Shown piece after piece: positions 1-8,187 of a DNA stretch of 20,446 bases. Position 1 is the stretch's first letter; each line of letters begins with the position of its first letter. This DNA comes from Gammaproteobacteria bacterium RIFCSPHIGHO2_02_FULL_42_13 (GTDB lineage Bacteria; Pseudomonadota; Gammaproteobacteria; UBA12402). Under the pieces are notes generated by a model, which worked only from the letters and a program-made list of their open reading frames with translations, searched no databases and was not told where the DNA came from. The translations under genes were made by a program, and so were the position numbers. The stretch covers positions 10,778 through 31,223 of the forward strand of contig MGXQ01000054.1 of NCBI GenBank assembly GCA_001801405.1. The letters are read 5' to 3'.

Positions 1-4
1 AAAT

Positions 5-71
5 GTAGGTTGGTGCTGAGCGAAGCGAAGCCCAACGGGAATAGTTTGTTGGGCCTCACGGCCCAACCTAC
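5..71. repeat. REP-like inverted repeat
   Basis: Outer arms GTAGGTTGG (5-13) and CCAACCTAC (63-71) are perfectly complementary. An inner pair, GCCCAAC (30-36) and GTTGGGC (48-54), makes a nested stem. The AGCGAAGCGAAGCCCAAC segment resembles a dispersed REP-type repeat common in proteobacterial intergenic DNA (recalled, not searched). A 21-base stretch at 58-78 recurs exactly at 20058-20078 near the other end of the window. Confidence 0.7.
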
Positions 72-78
72 GTACTCA

Positions 79-330
79 ACAATATAATCCAATCGAAATC
101 CATTATCTTCCGTTGCAACCAGTTTATTTTTTGGCCATAATAAAGACAGTTTCTTTATTATTTTTAGCAGTTTTTCCTGCAACCTGTGGTTTGTCTATTA
201 TGGCCGAGGATTATTGAGGAATGTTATTAAAAACTAAGTTGTATTCTTGATAAACGGGATTAAAATAAAACTAAATGTTTAAGCAAATGGGAAGAATTTT
301 CCTGCGAGTTTTTTATCCCGTATTAACTTG
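79..330. other. non-coding region with hairpins
   Basis: No credible gene was seen here. The segment holds a 10-bp AT-rich stem (137-146 with 152-161, 5-nt loop) followed by a T-rich stretch. A longer imperfect inverted repeat pairs GGCCATAAT (133-141) with ATTATGGCC (197-205). A further pair, ACGGGAT (254-260) and ATCCCGT (315-321), would fold in the leader of the downstream transporter gene. The first stem could be a weak terminator for a gene left of the window, but that is uncertain. Confidence 0.4.
239..266 (+). promoter_or_regulatory. candidate promoter of the MFS/LuxR pair
   Basis: TTGTAT (239-244) and TAAAAT (261-266) are separated by 16 bp, giving a plausible sigma70 promoter about 110 bases before the likely start codon. 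The region is very AT-rich, so chance matches are common. Confidence 0.25.
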
Positions 331-378
331 TTTTTTGTAATGCGAGTGAAAGTTTTATATTACACCATGGGAAATATG

Positions 379-1635
379 ATGTGTAATCAACGAGTATATA
401 AAAAAGCGATTTTTACAGCTATCACGGGAGACGTTTTTACTTTATATAATTTTGCCATTTTTGGATATCTTGCGCCCGTGATAGGACAAATATTTTTTCC
501 GGCTTCAAAACCAATCATTGCTATTACGAAAGTATTTTTATTATATGCTGTTGGCTATGTGTTTAGACCTATTGGCGGAGTCATTTTAAGTCATATTGGG
601 GATAAATATGGTCGTCGAATATCCTTAACCATTTCATTTTTGGCCATGGGCTTAGCGAGTTGTGTCATGGGGTTACTTCCCACCTATGAAAAAATTGGCT
701 GCTATTCAACTCTCATTTTTATACTCATGCGAATTATTCAAGGATTATCAACTGGCGGAGAGCTTTCGAGTGCCTCTTCTTATATTTATGAATTAGCCAA
801 TAAAAGAAAAGGCTTTTGGGTCAGCTTAAATTCAGCAGCAGCTATTTTTGGTGTTTTTTTGGGTTCATTTACCATCATGGTGCTTTCCAGTCTGTTTACT
901 CCTCAGCATTTAATGAATTATGGTTGGAGAATCCCGTTTTTGTTGGGGGCTATATTAGTTATTCCAGGTATTTTCTTAATAAAGTATTTACCAGAAAGTC
1001 GTAGTTTTGAAAAGATTGTCCAAAATAAAGAGCTTGAGCGTCTACCCATGATCTGTGTATTCAGAAATCATTGGATTAATATGCTTTCAGTTTTTTTGTT
1101 TGGAGCGACAATGGTTTTGGTGCCACTCATATTTGTCTGGATGCCGCCTTATGTAAGTGCCTGTTTTGGAAAAACAATCTCTCATGTCACCATCATCAAT
1201 ACTATCACATTACTGGTGTTAGTCTTATTGGTGCCCGTTGCAGGCTATCTATCTGATAGAGTTGGATATTTAAAGTTAGCTTCTGTTAGTGTCATTTTAA
1301 TGATTATCTTGACGGTACCGCTTTTTTATTTGATCACGAGTCATTGGCAATTTGGGTTACTGACAGCACAATTAGCTTTTGCGATTATTTTTAGTGGCGC
1401 GTCTGGTGCTACTTCCATTGTGATGACTAAGCAATTTCCAACCAAAGTGAGGTGTAGTGGAATAGCGATCAGTTATAATGCGGCAAATTTAGTATTTGGG
1501 GGAACAGCTCCAGCGGTTTGTACGTTTTTAATCAGTATAACGAATTTGCAAACCGCGCCAGCTTATTATATTACTTTATGTATGATGGTGGCGTTATTGG
1601 GTTGTTTAATGATTGGGTTTCAAAAAGGCGCATAA
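379..1635 (+). CDS. MFS transporter, metabolite:H+ symporter (ProP-like) family
   Basis: A twelve-helix major facilitator carrier of about 420 residues that probably moves a small metabolite with protons across the inner membrane. The motif GDKYGRR in the loop after helix 2, and the GGE motif followed by a Ser-rich helix (TGGELSSAS), are typical of the MHS subfamily (ProP, KgtP, ShiA). The N-terminus ITGDVFTLYNFAIFGY also fits. In-frame starts exist at 328 (TTG), 340, 367, 376 and 379. I chose the ATG at 379 because GGGAA at 369-373 gives a Shine-Dalgarno site at 5-nt spacing, whereas 328 and 340 have none. A LuxR-type regulator follows 38 bases downstream on the same strand, so the two probably form an operon. 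The substrate cannot be read from sequence. It could serve the neighbouring ligase operon, but that is only positional inference. Confidence 0.88.
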   Translation: MCNQRVYKKAIFTAITGDVFTLYNFAIFGYLAPVIGQIFFPASKPIIAITKVFLLYAVGYVFRPIGGVILSHIGDKYGRRISLTISFLAMGLASCVMGLLPTYEKIGCYSTLIFILMRIIQGLSTGGELSSASSYIYELANKRKGFWVSLNSAAAIFGVFLGSFTIMVLSSLFTPQHLMNYGWRIPFLLGAILVIPGIFLIKYLPESRSFEKIVQNKELERLPMICVFRNHWINMLSVFLFGATMVLVPLIFVWMPPYVSACFGKTISHVTIINTITLLVLVLLVPVAGYLSDRVGYLKLASVSVILMIILTVPLFYLITSHWQFGLLTAQLAFAIIFSGASGATSIVMTKQFPTKVRCSGIAISYNAANLVFGGTAPAVCTFLISITNLQTAPAYYITLCMMVALLGCLMIGFQKGA

Positions 1636-1673
1636 ACTATAAAGAATTGCAAAGTGTATAAGTGAGGATGCCT

Positions 1674-2384
1674 ATGCAAAAAAGAAGTTACAGTGGTTTT
1701 CAATCATCGATTGAAAATATCATTAAATCACATCCGGGTCTCGCTCATGCCAAAGAATCAAAAGACCTGAAATATATTTTTACGAACGATGATAATATGA
1801 AATATCTTGGTATGGATGAAGAAAGCCGTATCATCGGCAAAGATGTATTTGATTTGGCAAAAAATATGGGAAAGTATTGGAACGATAGTAATGTTAAAAA
1901 AATGTATGATTACGATATACAAGTCATTGACTCTAAAAAAACATTATTAATAGAATCGAGCGTTTTTTTGGATAGCCATGGTTTAATCGTTGTACATTCT
2001 ACAAGGAAAATACCCATATTATATGATAATAAAGTTCAATTAGTACTGACGCTCATTTCAGATTTAACTCATCGAGAAACGCCAGTAACACTTAAAACCT
2101 TGTATGATAAATTATATGATTATCGTGAAGCGACCACTAAGTTTTTGCAACATTTTGGGTTCGATATTAAAATTGCTCAGGAAATAACCCCCAGAGAGCT
2201 CGATTGTATGCTTACCTTTGTTCGACGCAATAATTTCAAAGAAATTGCCAATGATCTTAATGTAACGCGTAGGACAGTGGAAGAGCACCTAAAACACATC
2301 AAAGAAAAACTGAGTTGTCATACGACGGATAATTTGATGAGTATTTTGTTTGAGAAATTTTATAATAGACGGCCGGCAAGATAA
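1674..2384 (+). CDS. LuxR-family transcriptional regulator with PAS-like sensor
   Basis: A DNA-binding regulator of about 236 residues. The C-terminal part (about 170-228) is a clear LuxR/GerE helix-turn-helix: TPRELDCMLTF, then FKEIANDLNVTRRTVEEHL, then a final helix. The N-terminal part (about 25-125) looks like a PAS fold, with a YIFTNDDNMKYLGM start, an IIGKDVFDL segment and closing strands, so it may sense a small ligand. I see no receiver domain and no acyl-homoserine-lactone binding domain. The ORF extends to a GTG at 1662, but TGAGGA (1663-1668) sits 5 nt before the ATG at 1674, which I take as the start. The gene follows the MFS carrier in the same direction and ends 12 bp from the convergent ligase operon. 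It is a plausible regulator of the surrounding clusters, but the target is unproven. Confidence 0.85.
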   Translation: MQKRSYSGFQSSIENIIKSHPGLAHAKESKDLKYIFTNDDNMKYLGMDEESRIIGKDVFDLAKNMGKYWNDSNVKKMYDYDIQVIDSKKTLLIESSVFLDSHGLIVVHSTRKIPILYDNKVQLVLTLISDLTHRETPVTLKTLYDKLYDYREATTKFLQHFGFDIKIAQEITPRELDCMLTFVRRNNFKEIANDLNVTRRTVEEHLKHIKEKLSCHTTDNLMSILFEKFYNRRPAR

Positions 2385-2396
2385 AAAATAAAAAAA

Positions 2397-3611
2397 TTAT
2401 ACGGCGAACATGTCTTTTTCTAATACCAGAAATTGTTCGATATCTTTATTTAATTGTGCTTCATTATGATTCATCAAAGTAATCGATCCGGGGGAGGTTA
2501 ATTGATCCACAGTATTTTTTATCTTATCCCCCGGTTGGATTTTTAGGTATAAATGGTGAAAGGAATTTAATGCACTTAGTTTAGAATAATCTTGTATTCC
2601 TTTATAAGTTCTATTGACATGCGATTCCAAAAATTTAACGAATAAATAATTATGGATAAAGTAAGGAGCAGAGAATTTAGAAATAAATGCTTTTGGATTT
2701 AAATAACTTTCTAAAGTCATCTCGATTTGATTTCTGCCAGTCGCTTGTTTAATAAACTCGGGGTTGAAAACGCCCATGACCCTGGCGCCACATTCAATTA
2801 ATATAGGGCCATCTTGAGTTAACATAATTTCCGCATGACAGGGGCCATGACTAATTTTAAGCGCATCCAATACATCGAAAGTGTACTGAATAACTTTTTC
2901 ACTGTTTTCAAAGTGATAAGGTAAAATCCAATTGGTTGTAGGCGGGGTCCCGCATTTCCACATATCTGATATTGTGTGTCTGCCATAAGAACTAACTGTA
3001 TTGATGAGCAATTGACTTCCTTTTAAATAGCTTTGTGCCAATACTTTTTGATTCGTTTCATAAGCAACTGTCTTGGTGTTAATTATTTTGTTAAAAGCGT
3101 TTCTGATGTCAATGTCCGAATGACAAAAGGTTACCAAATCTGCGCCAAGGCTTCGTAGTGGTTTAAGTACGATGGGTTTTTCTTTGATTTCGATGGCCCA
3201 CCCTAAAATTTCATTGATATTATCAGAGACAATATATTTTGCTGTTTTAAGACCACTGTTTGATAAAGCTTCTATCATTTGGCCTTTATCTCTTCTGGCC
3301 GAGCTTAAAGCAATTCCATTGGAAATTAACCCTAAGTTATGACTTAATTGGTCAGCTAATTCGACGCCAATTTCTGCGCCAGGGATTAAAAATTTTATTT
3401 TGTATTTTTTTAATTGGTGGTATATCTCATTTAAATGTCCATGATATATTATATTTTCTATATAATGAGCGGGATTAAACGTATTGATAAAATATTGTGG
3501 AATATTGTCAGTACTTTGAATATGAATGCATGAATAACCCAGTTGATTAAGTTTTGGAGCAAAAAATCTTCCTATGCCGTAACCATCCACAATAGCAACA
3601 ATTTCGGACAT
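2397..3611 (-). CDS. ATP-grasp ligase (amino-acid ligase type), last gene of operon
   Basis: A 404-residue ATP-grasp enzyme, probably joining a carboxylate to an amine through an acyl-phosphate. The N-terminus (IVAIVDGYGIGRFFAPKL) is a pre-ATP-grasp Rossmann-like lobe. The central part carries the nucleotide-binding lysine segment PIVLKPLRSLGADLV. The metal-binding region reads CHAEIMLT, then GPILIECGARVMG. In the usual E-x-N motif the Asn is replaced here by Gly (ECGAR). As I recall, such IE-x-GAR versions occur in natural-product ligases. The start has an AAGGAG-type site in the 42-nt gap after the ureohydrolase gene. It is distinct in sequence from the other ATP-grasp gene in the operon, so two different couplings are likely. 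The substrates are unknown. Confidence 0.82.
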   Translation of the reverse strand: MSEIVAIVDGYGIGRFFAPKLNQLGYSCIHIQSTDNIPQYFINTFNPAHYIENIIYHGHLNEIYHQLKKYKIKFLIPGAEIGVELADQLSHNLGLISNGIALSSARRDKGQMIEALSNSGLKTAKYIVSDNINEILGWAIEIKEKPIVLKPLRSLGADLVTFCHSDIDIRNAFNKIINTKTVAYETNQKVLAQSYLKGSQLLINTVSSYGRHTISDMWKCGTPPTTNWILPYHFENSEKVIQYTFDVLDALKISHGPCHAEIMLTQDGPILIECGARVMGVFNPEFIKQATGRNQIEMTLESYLNPKAFISKFSAPYFIHNYLFVKFLESHVNRTYKGIQDYSKLSALNSFHHLYLKIQPGDKIKNTVDQLTSPGSITLMNHNEAQLNKDIEQFLVLEKDMFAV

Positions 3612-3653
3612 TTCCCCTTTTCTCCTTTATTTCCTTTTTGATTCCTTAATTTT

Positions 3654-4577
3654 TTAAACGGGTAAATTCCGTTTGGCTATCATACCAGCCATCAGATTTA
3701 TAATAATTTGAACGGCAACATTGGTTGTCATGTTATTTCTATCTAAAGGTGGACTGACTTCGGTAATATCGAATCCTATAATGTCATAATGGCGAGCTAT
3801 TTCAAATATCGTATCAATCACTTCATGCGGAAAAAGTCCGTTTGAATTGGGAACACTGGTGCCTGGAGCAAACGCTTGATCGATAGCATCAATATCTACT
3901 GATAGATATAGTTTTTTGATTTTTAACTGCTTGAAAATGTCGTTAATGACGTTTGATAATCCTTTTTTACGCATATCATAAACCGTAATAATGGTGATTC
4001 CATTTTTTTCCGAAAAATCCATATATTGTTTAGAATAGATATTTGCACCAATACCAAATTGAATAAAATAATTATAATTTAAAGTTTTCTCTAAAGTTTT
4101 CACCCAGTTTCCTGAATGATATCGGCCAGGAATAATATCCCGGGAATCGAAATGAGAATCAAAAACCAGCAAACCAATTTCCTCATTTTGATGTTTCTTT
4201 TTGATTGAACTAAAAATCGGCGCTGTAATGGAATGATCGCCGCCCAAGCAGATGGGAATATAGGGGTTGGGTAAAGAACTCACGGCTTTCGCAATATTCT
4301 CATGACTTTGTTCTATCGATTGTACCACATCTACACTGCCAAAATGCGTGATGACCATGTTCTCTAAAGAAATGCGCTTGTCGGTACAATATAAAGTGCA
4401 TTCATTCAAATTTTTTATAATTTCCTTAGGTCCAAATCGAGTTCCGGGTCTGTGACTTACAGCAAAATCAAAAGGAATTTCAACAAACCCAAAAGAAGGT
4501 AAAGTGGAAGTTACTGGTTTTTGCCAAACATCTGAAAACCAGACGACAGATTTATCTTCAACAACTTTAGAAAACAT
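3654..4577 (-). CDS. ureohydrolase (arginase/agmatinase/guanidinobutyrase family)
   Basis: A binuclear manganese hydrolase of 307 residues that cleaves a guanidino group to urea and an amine. All six expected metal ligands are present: His115 in GGDHS, Asp140/His142/Asp144 in DSHFD (DAHxD in most relatives), and Asp228/Asp230 in SVDIDAID. DITEVSPPLD near the C-terminus is the usual family closing motif. Family members act on arginine, agmatine, guanidinobutyrate, formiminoglutamate or, in clavulanate biosynthesis, on a late guanidino intermediate (proclavaminate amidinohydrolase). The sequence alone does not decide among these. The gene starts 5 nt after the upstream ATP-grasp stop codon, so it is co-translated with two ligases. 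A role in tailoring a peptide-like product, or in making an amine precursor such as ornithine, is more likely than general arginine catabolism. Confidence 0.88.
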   Translation of the reverse strand: MFSKVVEDKSVVWFSDVWQKPVTSTLPSFGFVEIPFDFAVSHRPGTRFGPKEIIKNLNECTLYCTDKRISLENMVITHFGSVDVVQSIEQSHENIAKAVSSLPNPYIPICLGGDHSITAPIFSSIKKKHQNEEIGLLVFDSHFDSRDIIPGRYHSGNWVKTLEKTLNYNYFIQFGIGANIYSKQYMDFSEKNGITIITVYDMRKKGLSNVINDIFKQLKIKKLYLSVDIDAIDQAFAPGTSVPNSNGLFPHEVIDTIFEIARHYDIIGFDITEVSPPLDRNNMTTNVAVQIIINLMAGMIAKRNLPV

Positions 4578-4582
4578 AATTT

Positions 4583-5827
4583 TTACTCTAAAATAATTTT
4601 ACATTCGTGATAAGCGTGCTGAGCGTATTCTCGTGCTTCTTGTGCATTTTTACCTTCGGTGATGATATATCCGAGAAGATCAGCATTGGACTGAGGGACA
4701 TGGACTGTTGATCCGGGTTTGGCCACGATATTTACATATTTTACTCCGGGCATGTTTTTGATTTTTGAAATATTAATGGATTTTAATATTCCATCTTTAT
4801 GGGTGTGTAACGCCATCATGGCTGCTCCATTATTTTTAATGGATTTCCAAATTACTTTTGTCCCCAATGCAATTTCTACTACTTGATCGGCTGGATTTAA
4901 ACCGGTTGCTAAGGTAATGACGTGACTTCCCATCATATCGCCAGCCATCCTCGGATTAATTTCCAGTATTTTTATCTGCCCATTTTGAATTCTGCACTCG
5001 GTATGAATTACCCCACAATTGATGTCTAATATTGCCAATGCGCGTGATACTGCAGTAAAAAGTAAATTTGTTTCTTCTGAAACAATGGGAAAGGAACCGC
5101 CTAACTCAACGAAATTACCATTTTCTGTACCGAAAAAACGGTCTTTTTTGGCAATACCAATTAACTGAATGGGTTCATGATATGACTGCAAAGTTTCTAC
5201 ACTAAATTCAGATCCCTCAATAAAACTTTCCAAGAGTACCCCCCGTCCAATGGGTTGCCCTGATGAATTTTCTTTCCAGTTCTTTGAATTCAACATATAA
5301 TTTTTCAATGCTTGATCATTCAAAATTTTTTTTACATACAAACTATCATTAATATTTTGTGGTTTAGCAATAATAGGGTAGCTTATTTTTTTTGCAAAAT
5401 GTAGCGCCTCATTAATATGATGTACTAATTCAAATTTTGGATTAATTTCGTTAAAATATTTTTCCAGTGAACATCGCATCAAATACTTGTTTCTTGCTTT
5501 GCAAGCAGAGGAATAGGGCATTGAAGGCAGTTGGAGTATGTTTGCTGCTAGACAGGCTTGAGGAACGTAAAAATCTGCTGTAGTTGTGATCCCCTCTATT
5601 TTATTAATCCTGTTGCAAGTGGCTATCTCAACCAGTAGTTCATGGATGGAATTGGTATCACAGCGATAAATATAATCGAAATCACCCAAGAAATCATCCG
5701 GATAATTATCTGAATTTCTTGTAAAAAAAGAGATTCTGTAATTTTGTGATTTGGCGTATTCAAGAGCTTTTTGACCCGCTCCCGTTAAACTGGCTTCCAC
5801 AAAAGCGATATGCTTTTTATTGATCAT
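4583..5827 (-). CDS. ATP-grasp ligase (L-amino-acid ligase-like)
   Basis: A protein of about 414 residues with an N-terminal Rossmann-like lobe (HIAFVEASLTGAGQKAL), a PIIAKPQNINDSLYV ATP-binding segment, a loop around GVLLESFIEGSEFSVE, and the metal-binding end CGVIHTECRI then IKILEINPRMAGDM. The intact E-x-N-P-R motif and the C-terminal lobe containing LGYIITEG resemble BacD/YwfE-type L-amino-acid ligases and related dipeptide or amide-forming enzymes. An upstream in-frame ATG at 5857 exists. I place the start at 5827 because its ATG overlaps the radical SAM stop as ATGA, the classic coupling arrangement, and because the conserved fold begins right after MINKK. It lies 5 nt before the ureohydrolase gene. 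The amine and acid partners are unknown. Confidence 0.84.
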   Translation of the reverse strand: MINKKHIAFVEASLTGAGQKALEYAKSQNYRISFFTRNSDNYPDDFLGDFDYIYRCDTNSIHELLVEIATCNRINKIEGITTTADFYVPQACLAANILQLPSMPYSSACKARNKYLMRCSLEKYFNEINPKFELVHHINEALHFAKKISYPIIAKPQNINDSLYVKKILNDQALKNYMLNSKNWKENSSGQPIGRGVLLESFIEGSEFSVETLQSYHEPIQLIGIAKKDRFFGTENGNFVELGGSFPIVSEETNLLFTAVSRALAILDINCGVIHTECRIQNGQIKILEINPRMAGDMMGSHVITLATGLNPADQVVEIALGTKVIWKSIKNNGAAMMALHTHKDGILKSINISKIKNMPGVKYVNIVAKPGSTVHVPQSNADLLGYIITEGKNAQEAREYAQHAYHECKIILE

Positions 5828-6924
5828 AAATAATATCCCAGGTATTTTAGCCCACACTCAACAATTTTATCTGTGCCATTTTTGGTTTTCCAGTTAAAAT
5901 AATCGATCACTTTTCTATCCATGCCTTTTTCTTCTATGCCATTCCAGACACGCTCACGAGGGAGGCAATAACCGTTTTGAAAATTTGAACGAATATAACG
6001 TGCATAGGCTGAATTCCATATTTCTGCTAAGGTATTTTGTTTAATATGCCCCAAAAAGCGACCCAATCCATTGCAATCATACACTTCTCCATACAAATTA
6101 ACATGCACGCCTACATTGACTTGGTTGCATTGATATCCACCAATCATAGGCCGAGTTGGCGTATATTTAATACCAAATTCACGTTCATCAATCAATCGAA
6201 ATTCTTCCAGTAACTGATCAGCTTCTGTTTTGAGCATTAATTTATTTTTATTATCGGCAATTCCTTCAGGGATTAAAGTGGTAATATAAAAATGAATGTT
6301 GTTATTTCTGCAGTATCGAAAAATGGTTTTTACAATATCTATATCATGATATTGTGGCGTAATCACCATATCAACAGCCAAGCGAGTTGGTTTTGTTTTA
6401 TTAAAGCCTTTATCTTGAAACATTTGAAAAATTTTGTTTGCTTTTATACCATAACCGACATATTTAACTATTTTATCTTGTATTACGGGATCAGTATGAT
6501 TGTATTTAATAAAAATAGTGACATTCTTTTTGAATAATTTGTCAACTGTGTTTTCATCTAGTTGATGTCCGCTGGTAAATATAACTGGGATGATTTTGAG
6601 CCCATTTATATACTCGATAGTTTCCCAAAAATAGGGATCAAGCAAAGGCTCTCCCGCTCCCGGAACTTCAACGGTTTTTGCTCCCAATGCTTTTGCTTGA
6701 GCAATAACATTTTTTCTTTCAGCTAACGTGAGTTCTTCTCGATTTTTTCTCGAAAATCTATCAGGGGTTCTGTCACAATAGAAGCAATTTAAATTACATT
6801 TGGCAGTGAAATCAATGTCTAGGTGAAGCAGTTCATTTTTTTTCATTGCTTTTTTGATTTCTTTTTGATCAAAATCTACACCTTTTGCCCAGAGCCGGTG
6901 AATTTTGTCTAGAATCCTTTTCAT
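5824..6924 (-). CDS. radical SAM enzyme with SPASM/twitch-like cysteines
   Basis: First gene of the minus-strand operon. The radical SAM cluster motif CNLNCFYC (CxxxCxxC, Cys43, 47 and 50) follows HLDIDFTAK, and PGAGEPLL (about residue 88) is the SAM-binding GGE-like strand. Four more cysteines lie in the C-terminal third (about 266, 284, 320 and 357), with the arrangement GGYQC, then LYGEVYDC, then IKQNTLAEIWNS. This is typical of SPASM or twitch domains that bind auxiliary 4Fe-4S clusters. Such enzymes carry out epimerisation, dehydrogenation or cross-linking on peptides and small substrates (family knowledge). No RiPP precursor peptide is visible nearby, and two ligases follow, so a small-molecule substrate is favoured. 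An ATG at 6930 is also possible, but GAGG at 6932-6935 is too close to it and lies 7 nt from the ATG at 6924, which I prefer. Confidence 0.85.
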   Translation of the reverse strand: MKRILDKIHRLWAKGVDFDQKEIKKAMKKNELLHLDIDFTAKCNLNCFYCDRTPDRFSRKNREELTLAERKNVIAQAKALGAKTVEVPGAGEPLLDPYFWETIEYINGLKIIPVIFTSGHQLDENTVDKLFKKNVTIFIKYNHTDPVIQDKIVKYVGYGIKANKIFQMFQDKGFNKTKPTRLAVDMVITPQYHDIDIVKTIFRYCRNNNIHFYITTLIPEGIADNKNKLMLKTEADQLLEEFRLIDEREFGIKYTPTRPMIGGYQCNQVNVGVHVNLYGEVYDCNGLGRFLGHIKQNTLAEIWNSAYARYIRSNFQNGYCLPRERVWNGIEEKGMDRKVIDYFNWKTKNGTDKIVECGLKYLGYYL

Positions 6925-6957
6925 TTTCATGCCTCAATAATAGAAATATTGATCATA

Positions 6958-6986
6958 ATTGTAGCGCATTTTCTGATTTTGTCCAA
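6958..6986 (-). promoter_or_regulatory. sigma70 promoter of the radical SAM/ATP-grasp operon
   Basis: On the minus strand, TTGGAC (6981-6986) and TACAAT (6958-6963) are exactly 17 bp apart and each differs from consensus at one base. Transcription would start near 6951, about 27 bases before the first start codon. This is the best promoter match I noticed in the window. Confidence 0.6.
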
Positions 6987-7011
6987 AAAATGGCAAAAAT
7001 AAATCAAATTC

Positions 7012-7063
7012 TTATTGCCCTATATTTATTAAGGGTTTTATTGGAATTTTTTATAGGCAATAA
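7012..7063. repeat. imperfect inverted repeat between divergent operons
   Basis: TTATTGCCCTATA (7012-7024) and TATAGGCAATAA (7052-7063) are complementary apart from one unpaired base, with a 27-nt spacer. The repeat sits upstream of the minus-strand promoter and before the SDR gene. It could be a looped regulatory site, but no regulator can be assigned. Confidence 0.35.
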
Positions 7064-7088
7064 TATGCTATCGGAAGTCTATTGATGG

Positions 7089-7115
7089 GTATATTGTTGA
7101 AAATCCACAATATAC
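7089..7115. promoter_or_regulatory. palindromic operator candidate, copy 1
   Basis: Arms of 11 bp (7089-7099 and 7105-7115) flank an AAAAT centre and pair with one mismatch. The core TATTGTTGAAAATCCACAAT recurs with a single base change at 8188-8208, upstream of the response-regulator gene. A two-fold symmetric sequence shared by two neighbouring upstream regions suggests a binding site for a dimeric regulator. It lies about 113 bases before the SDR start. Confidence 0.5.
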
Positions 7116-7166
7116 AGAGGCAAAAAAATTTACGAGGCTATGGTAAATTGTAAAAAATTACAAGTT

Positions 7167-7196
7167 TTGCAATTATAATAATAATGTTTAGATAAT
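7167..7196 (+). promoter_or_regulatory. candidate promoter of the SDR gene
   Basis: TTGCAA (7167-7172) and GATAAT (7191-7196) are 18 bp apart, and a start near 7203 would give a short leader. The surrounding sequence is very AT-rich, so the match is only suggestive. An alternative promoter could overlap the palindrome at 7089-7115. Confidence 0.3.
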
Positions 7197-7227
7197 TTTA
7201 ATTTTTTTTAATCAAAAGGTATTTATT

Positions 7228-7992
7228 ATGTCGCAGATATTCAACGACAATCTGAATAATACTACTGTCCTAGTCATAGGAGGTTCGTACGGTATCGGTA
7301 GAGATATTGCTGATGCGTTATTAAATAAGCAGGCTAATGTCATCGTATTAAGCCGTACTCCGCCTGAAAATAATCTTGGTATAGGGAATTCAGCGCTAAA
7401 CTGGCAACCGTTAGATTTATCCAATCCCAATCAAAGTCGGATTCAGTTGGAGCAAATATTAAAAGAACTTAATAATAAATTAGATGCGGTATTTTATTCA
7501 GCCGTTTATTATGGGCCTAGACGTGTCCCATTTTTGGAAGCCAGTGAGGAAGATTGGAAACAGCAGTTAAATGTTAATTTATATGGCTTATGGTTCAGCT
7601 TGTTACTGACTTTGCCGATTTTAAAACAGCATTCTCCCAGCTTATTTGTCCATATGACTTCTGATGTAGTCTATAATGCAGGGCCATGGCGAGCCGGATA
7701 TGCTGCCACTAAAGCCGCTGCATCAAATTTAATGGATTCTTTGGTGAAAGAAGCACCGGAAGGACATGTGCGTTTGGTGCAATTAATACCGGGGAAAATG
7801 ATCGATACAAGTAACCTTTATAATCGTTGCCCGAGTAATTTTAAATATAAATATGATGGGCTTTCAAAACATTTACAACAAGCGGCGCTTCAATTACTGC
7901 AAACGCGTGGTGAAGGAATGCATGGTAAGAGTTTGGTGTTTGATGAACACGGTCATTTACTACGTTTAGATGATGCAATTTCTGACGAATAG
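7228..7992 (+). CDS. short-chain dehydrogenase/reductase (paralogue of the operon SDR)
   Basis: A classical NAD(P)-dependent SDR of 254 residues. The nucleotide-binding motif GGSYGIG is at 18-24, the NVNLYG helix-4 Asn is near 115, and the catalytic Ser145, Tyr158 and Lys162 are all present (YAATK). The NNAG motif is replaced by YSAVYYG. AAAGG at 7215-7219 is a ribosome binding site 8 nt before the ATG. The protein is strikingly like the SDR at 12586: long shared blocks such as VLSRTPP, YSAVYYG, QQLNVNL, GYAATKAAASNL and QTRGEGMHG suggest roughly 55-65% identity by eye. It is therefore probably a duplicated member of the cyclitol pathway placed outside the main operon, acting on a related polyol or ketone. 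It stands alone, transcribed away from the radical SAM operon, behind a palindrome shared with the next gene. Confidence 0.88.
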   Translation: MSQIFNDNLNNTTVLVIGGSYGIGRDIADALLNKQANVIVLSRTPPENNLGIGNSALNWQPLDLSNPNQSRIQLEQILKELNNKLDAVFYSAVYYGPRRVPFLEASEEDWKQQLNVNLYGLWFSLLLTLPILKQHSPSLFVHMTSDVVYNAGPWRAGYAATKAAASNLMDSLVKEAPEGHVRLVQLIPGKMIDTSNLYNRCPSNFKYKYDGLSKHLQQAALQLLQTRGEGMHGKSLVFDEHGHLLRLDDAISDE

Positions 7993-8187
7993 ACTTGTCA
8001 ATATATTTTGTTCAATTAAAAATATCCAAACATCAGTATTATTTCAAGGCGTCGAGATAGTTTTTCTTTCTAGTCTTTAGATAAGCAGTGTCATCTCAGG
8101 GAGTTTCTCTCGTAAACACAAGTTTCGCACTTTGATTTTGGAATTAAGCTGTTTTATGGAAAATATCTCATATTTATTTCATTATCT

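Noticed and set aside
139..161. Intrinsic terminator left of the transporter
   Set aside because: The stem is almost all A-T and the T-run is interrupted, so it would be weak; kept only as a structural note in the non-coding region.
3654..4577. Plain housekeeping arginase of nitrogen catabolism
   Set aside because: It is co-transcribed between two ATP-grasp ligases within 5-42 nt, with no arginine transport or ornithine aminotransferase gene nearby.
5824..6924. RiPP (ribosomal peptide) maturation cluster
   Set aside because: The radical SAM enzyme has SPASM-like cysteines, but I found no precursor peptide next to it, no RRE domain and no peptidase. Two ATP-grasp ligases and a ureohydrolase point to small-molecule substrates.
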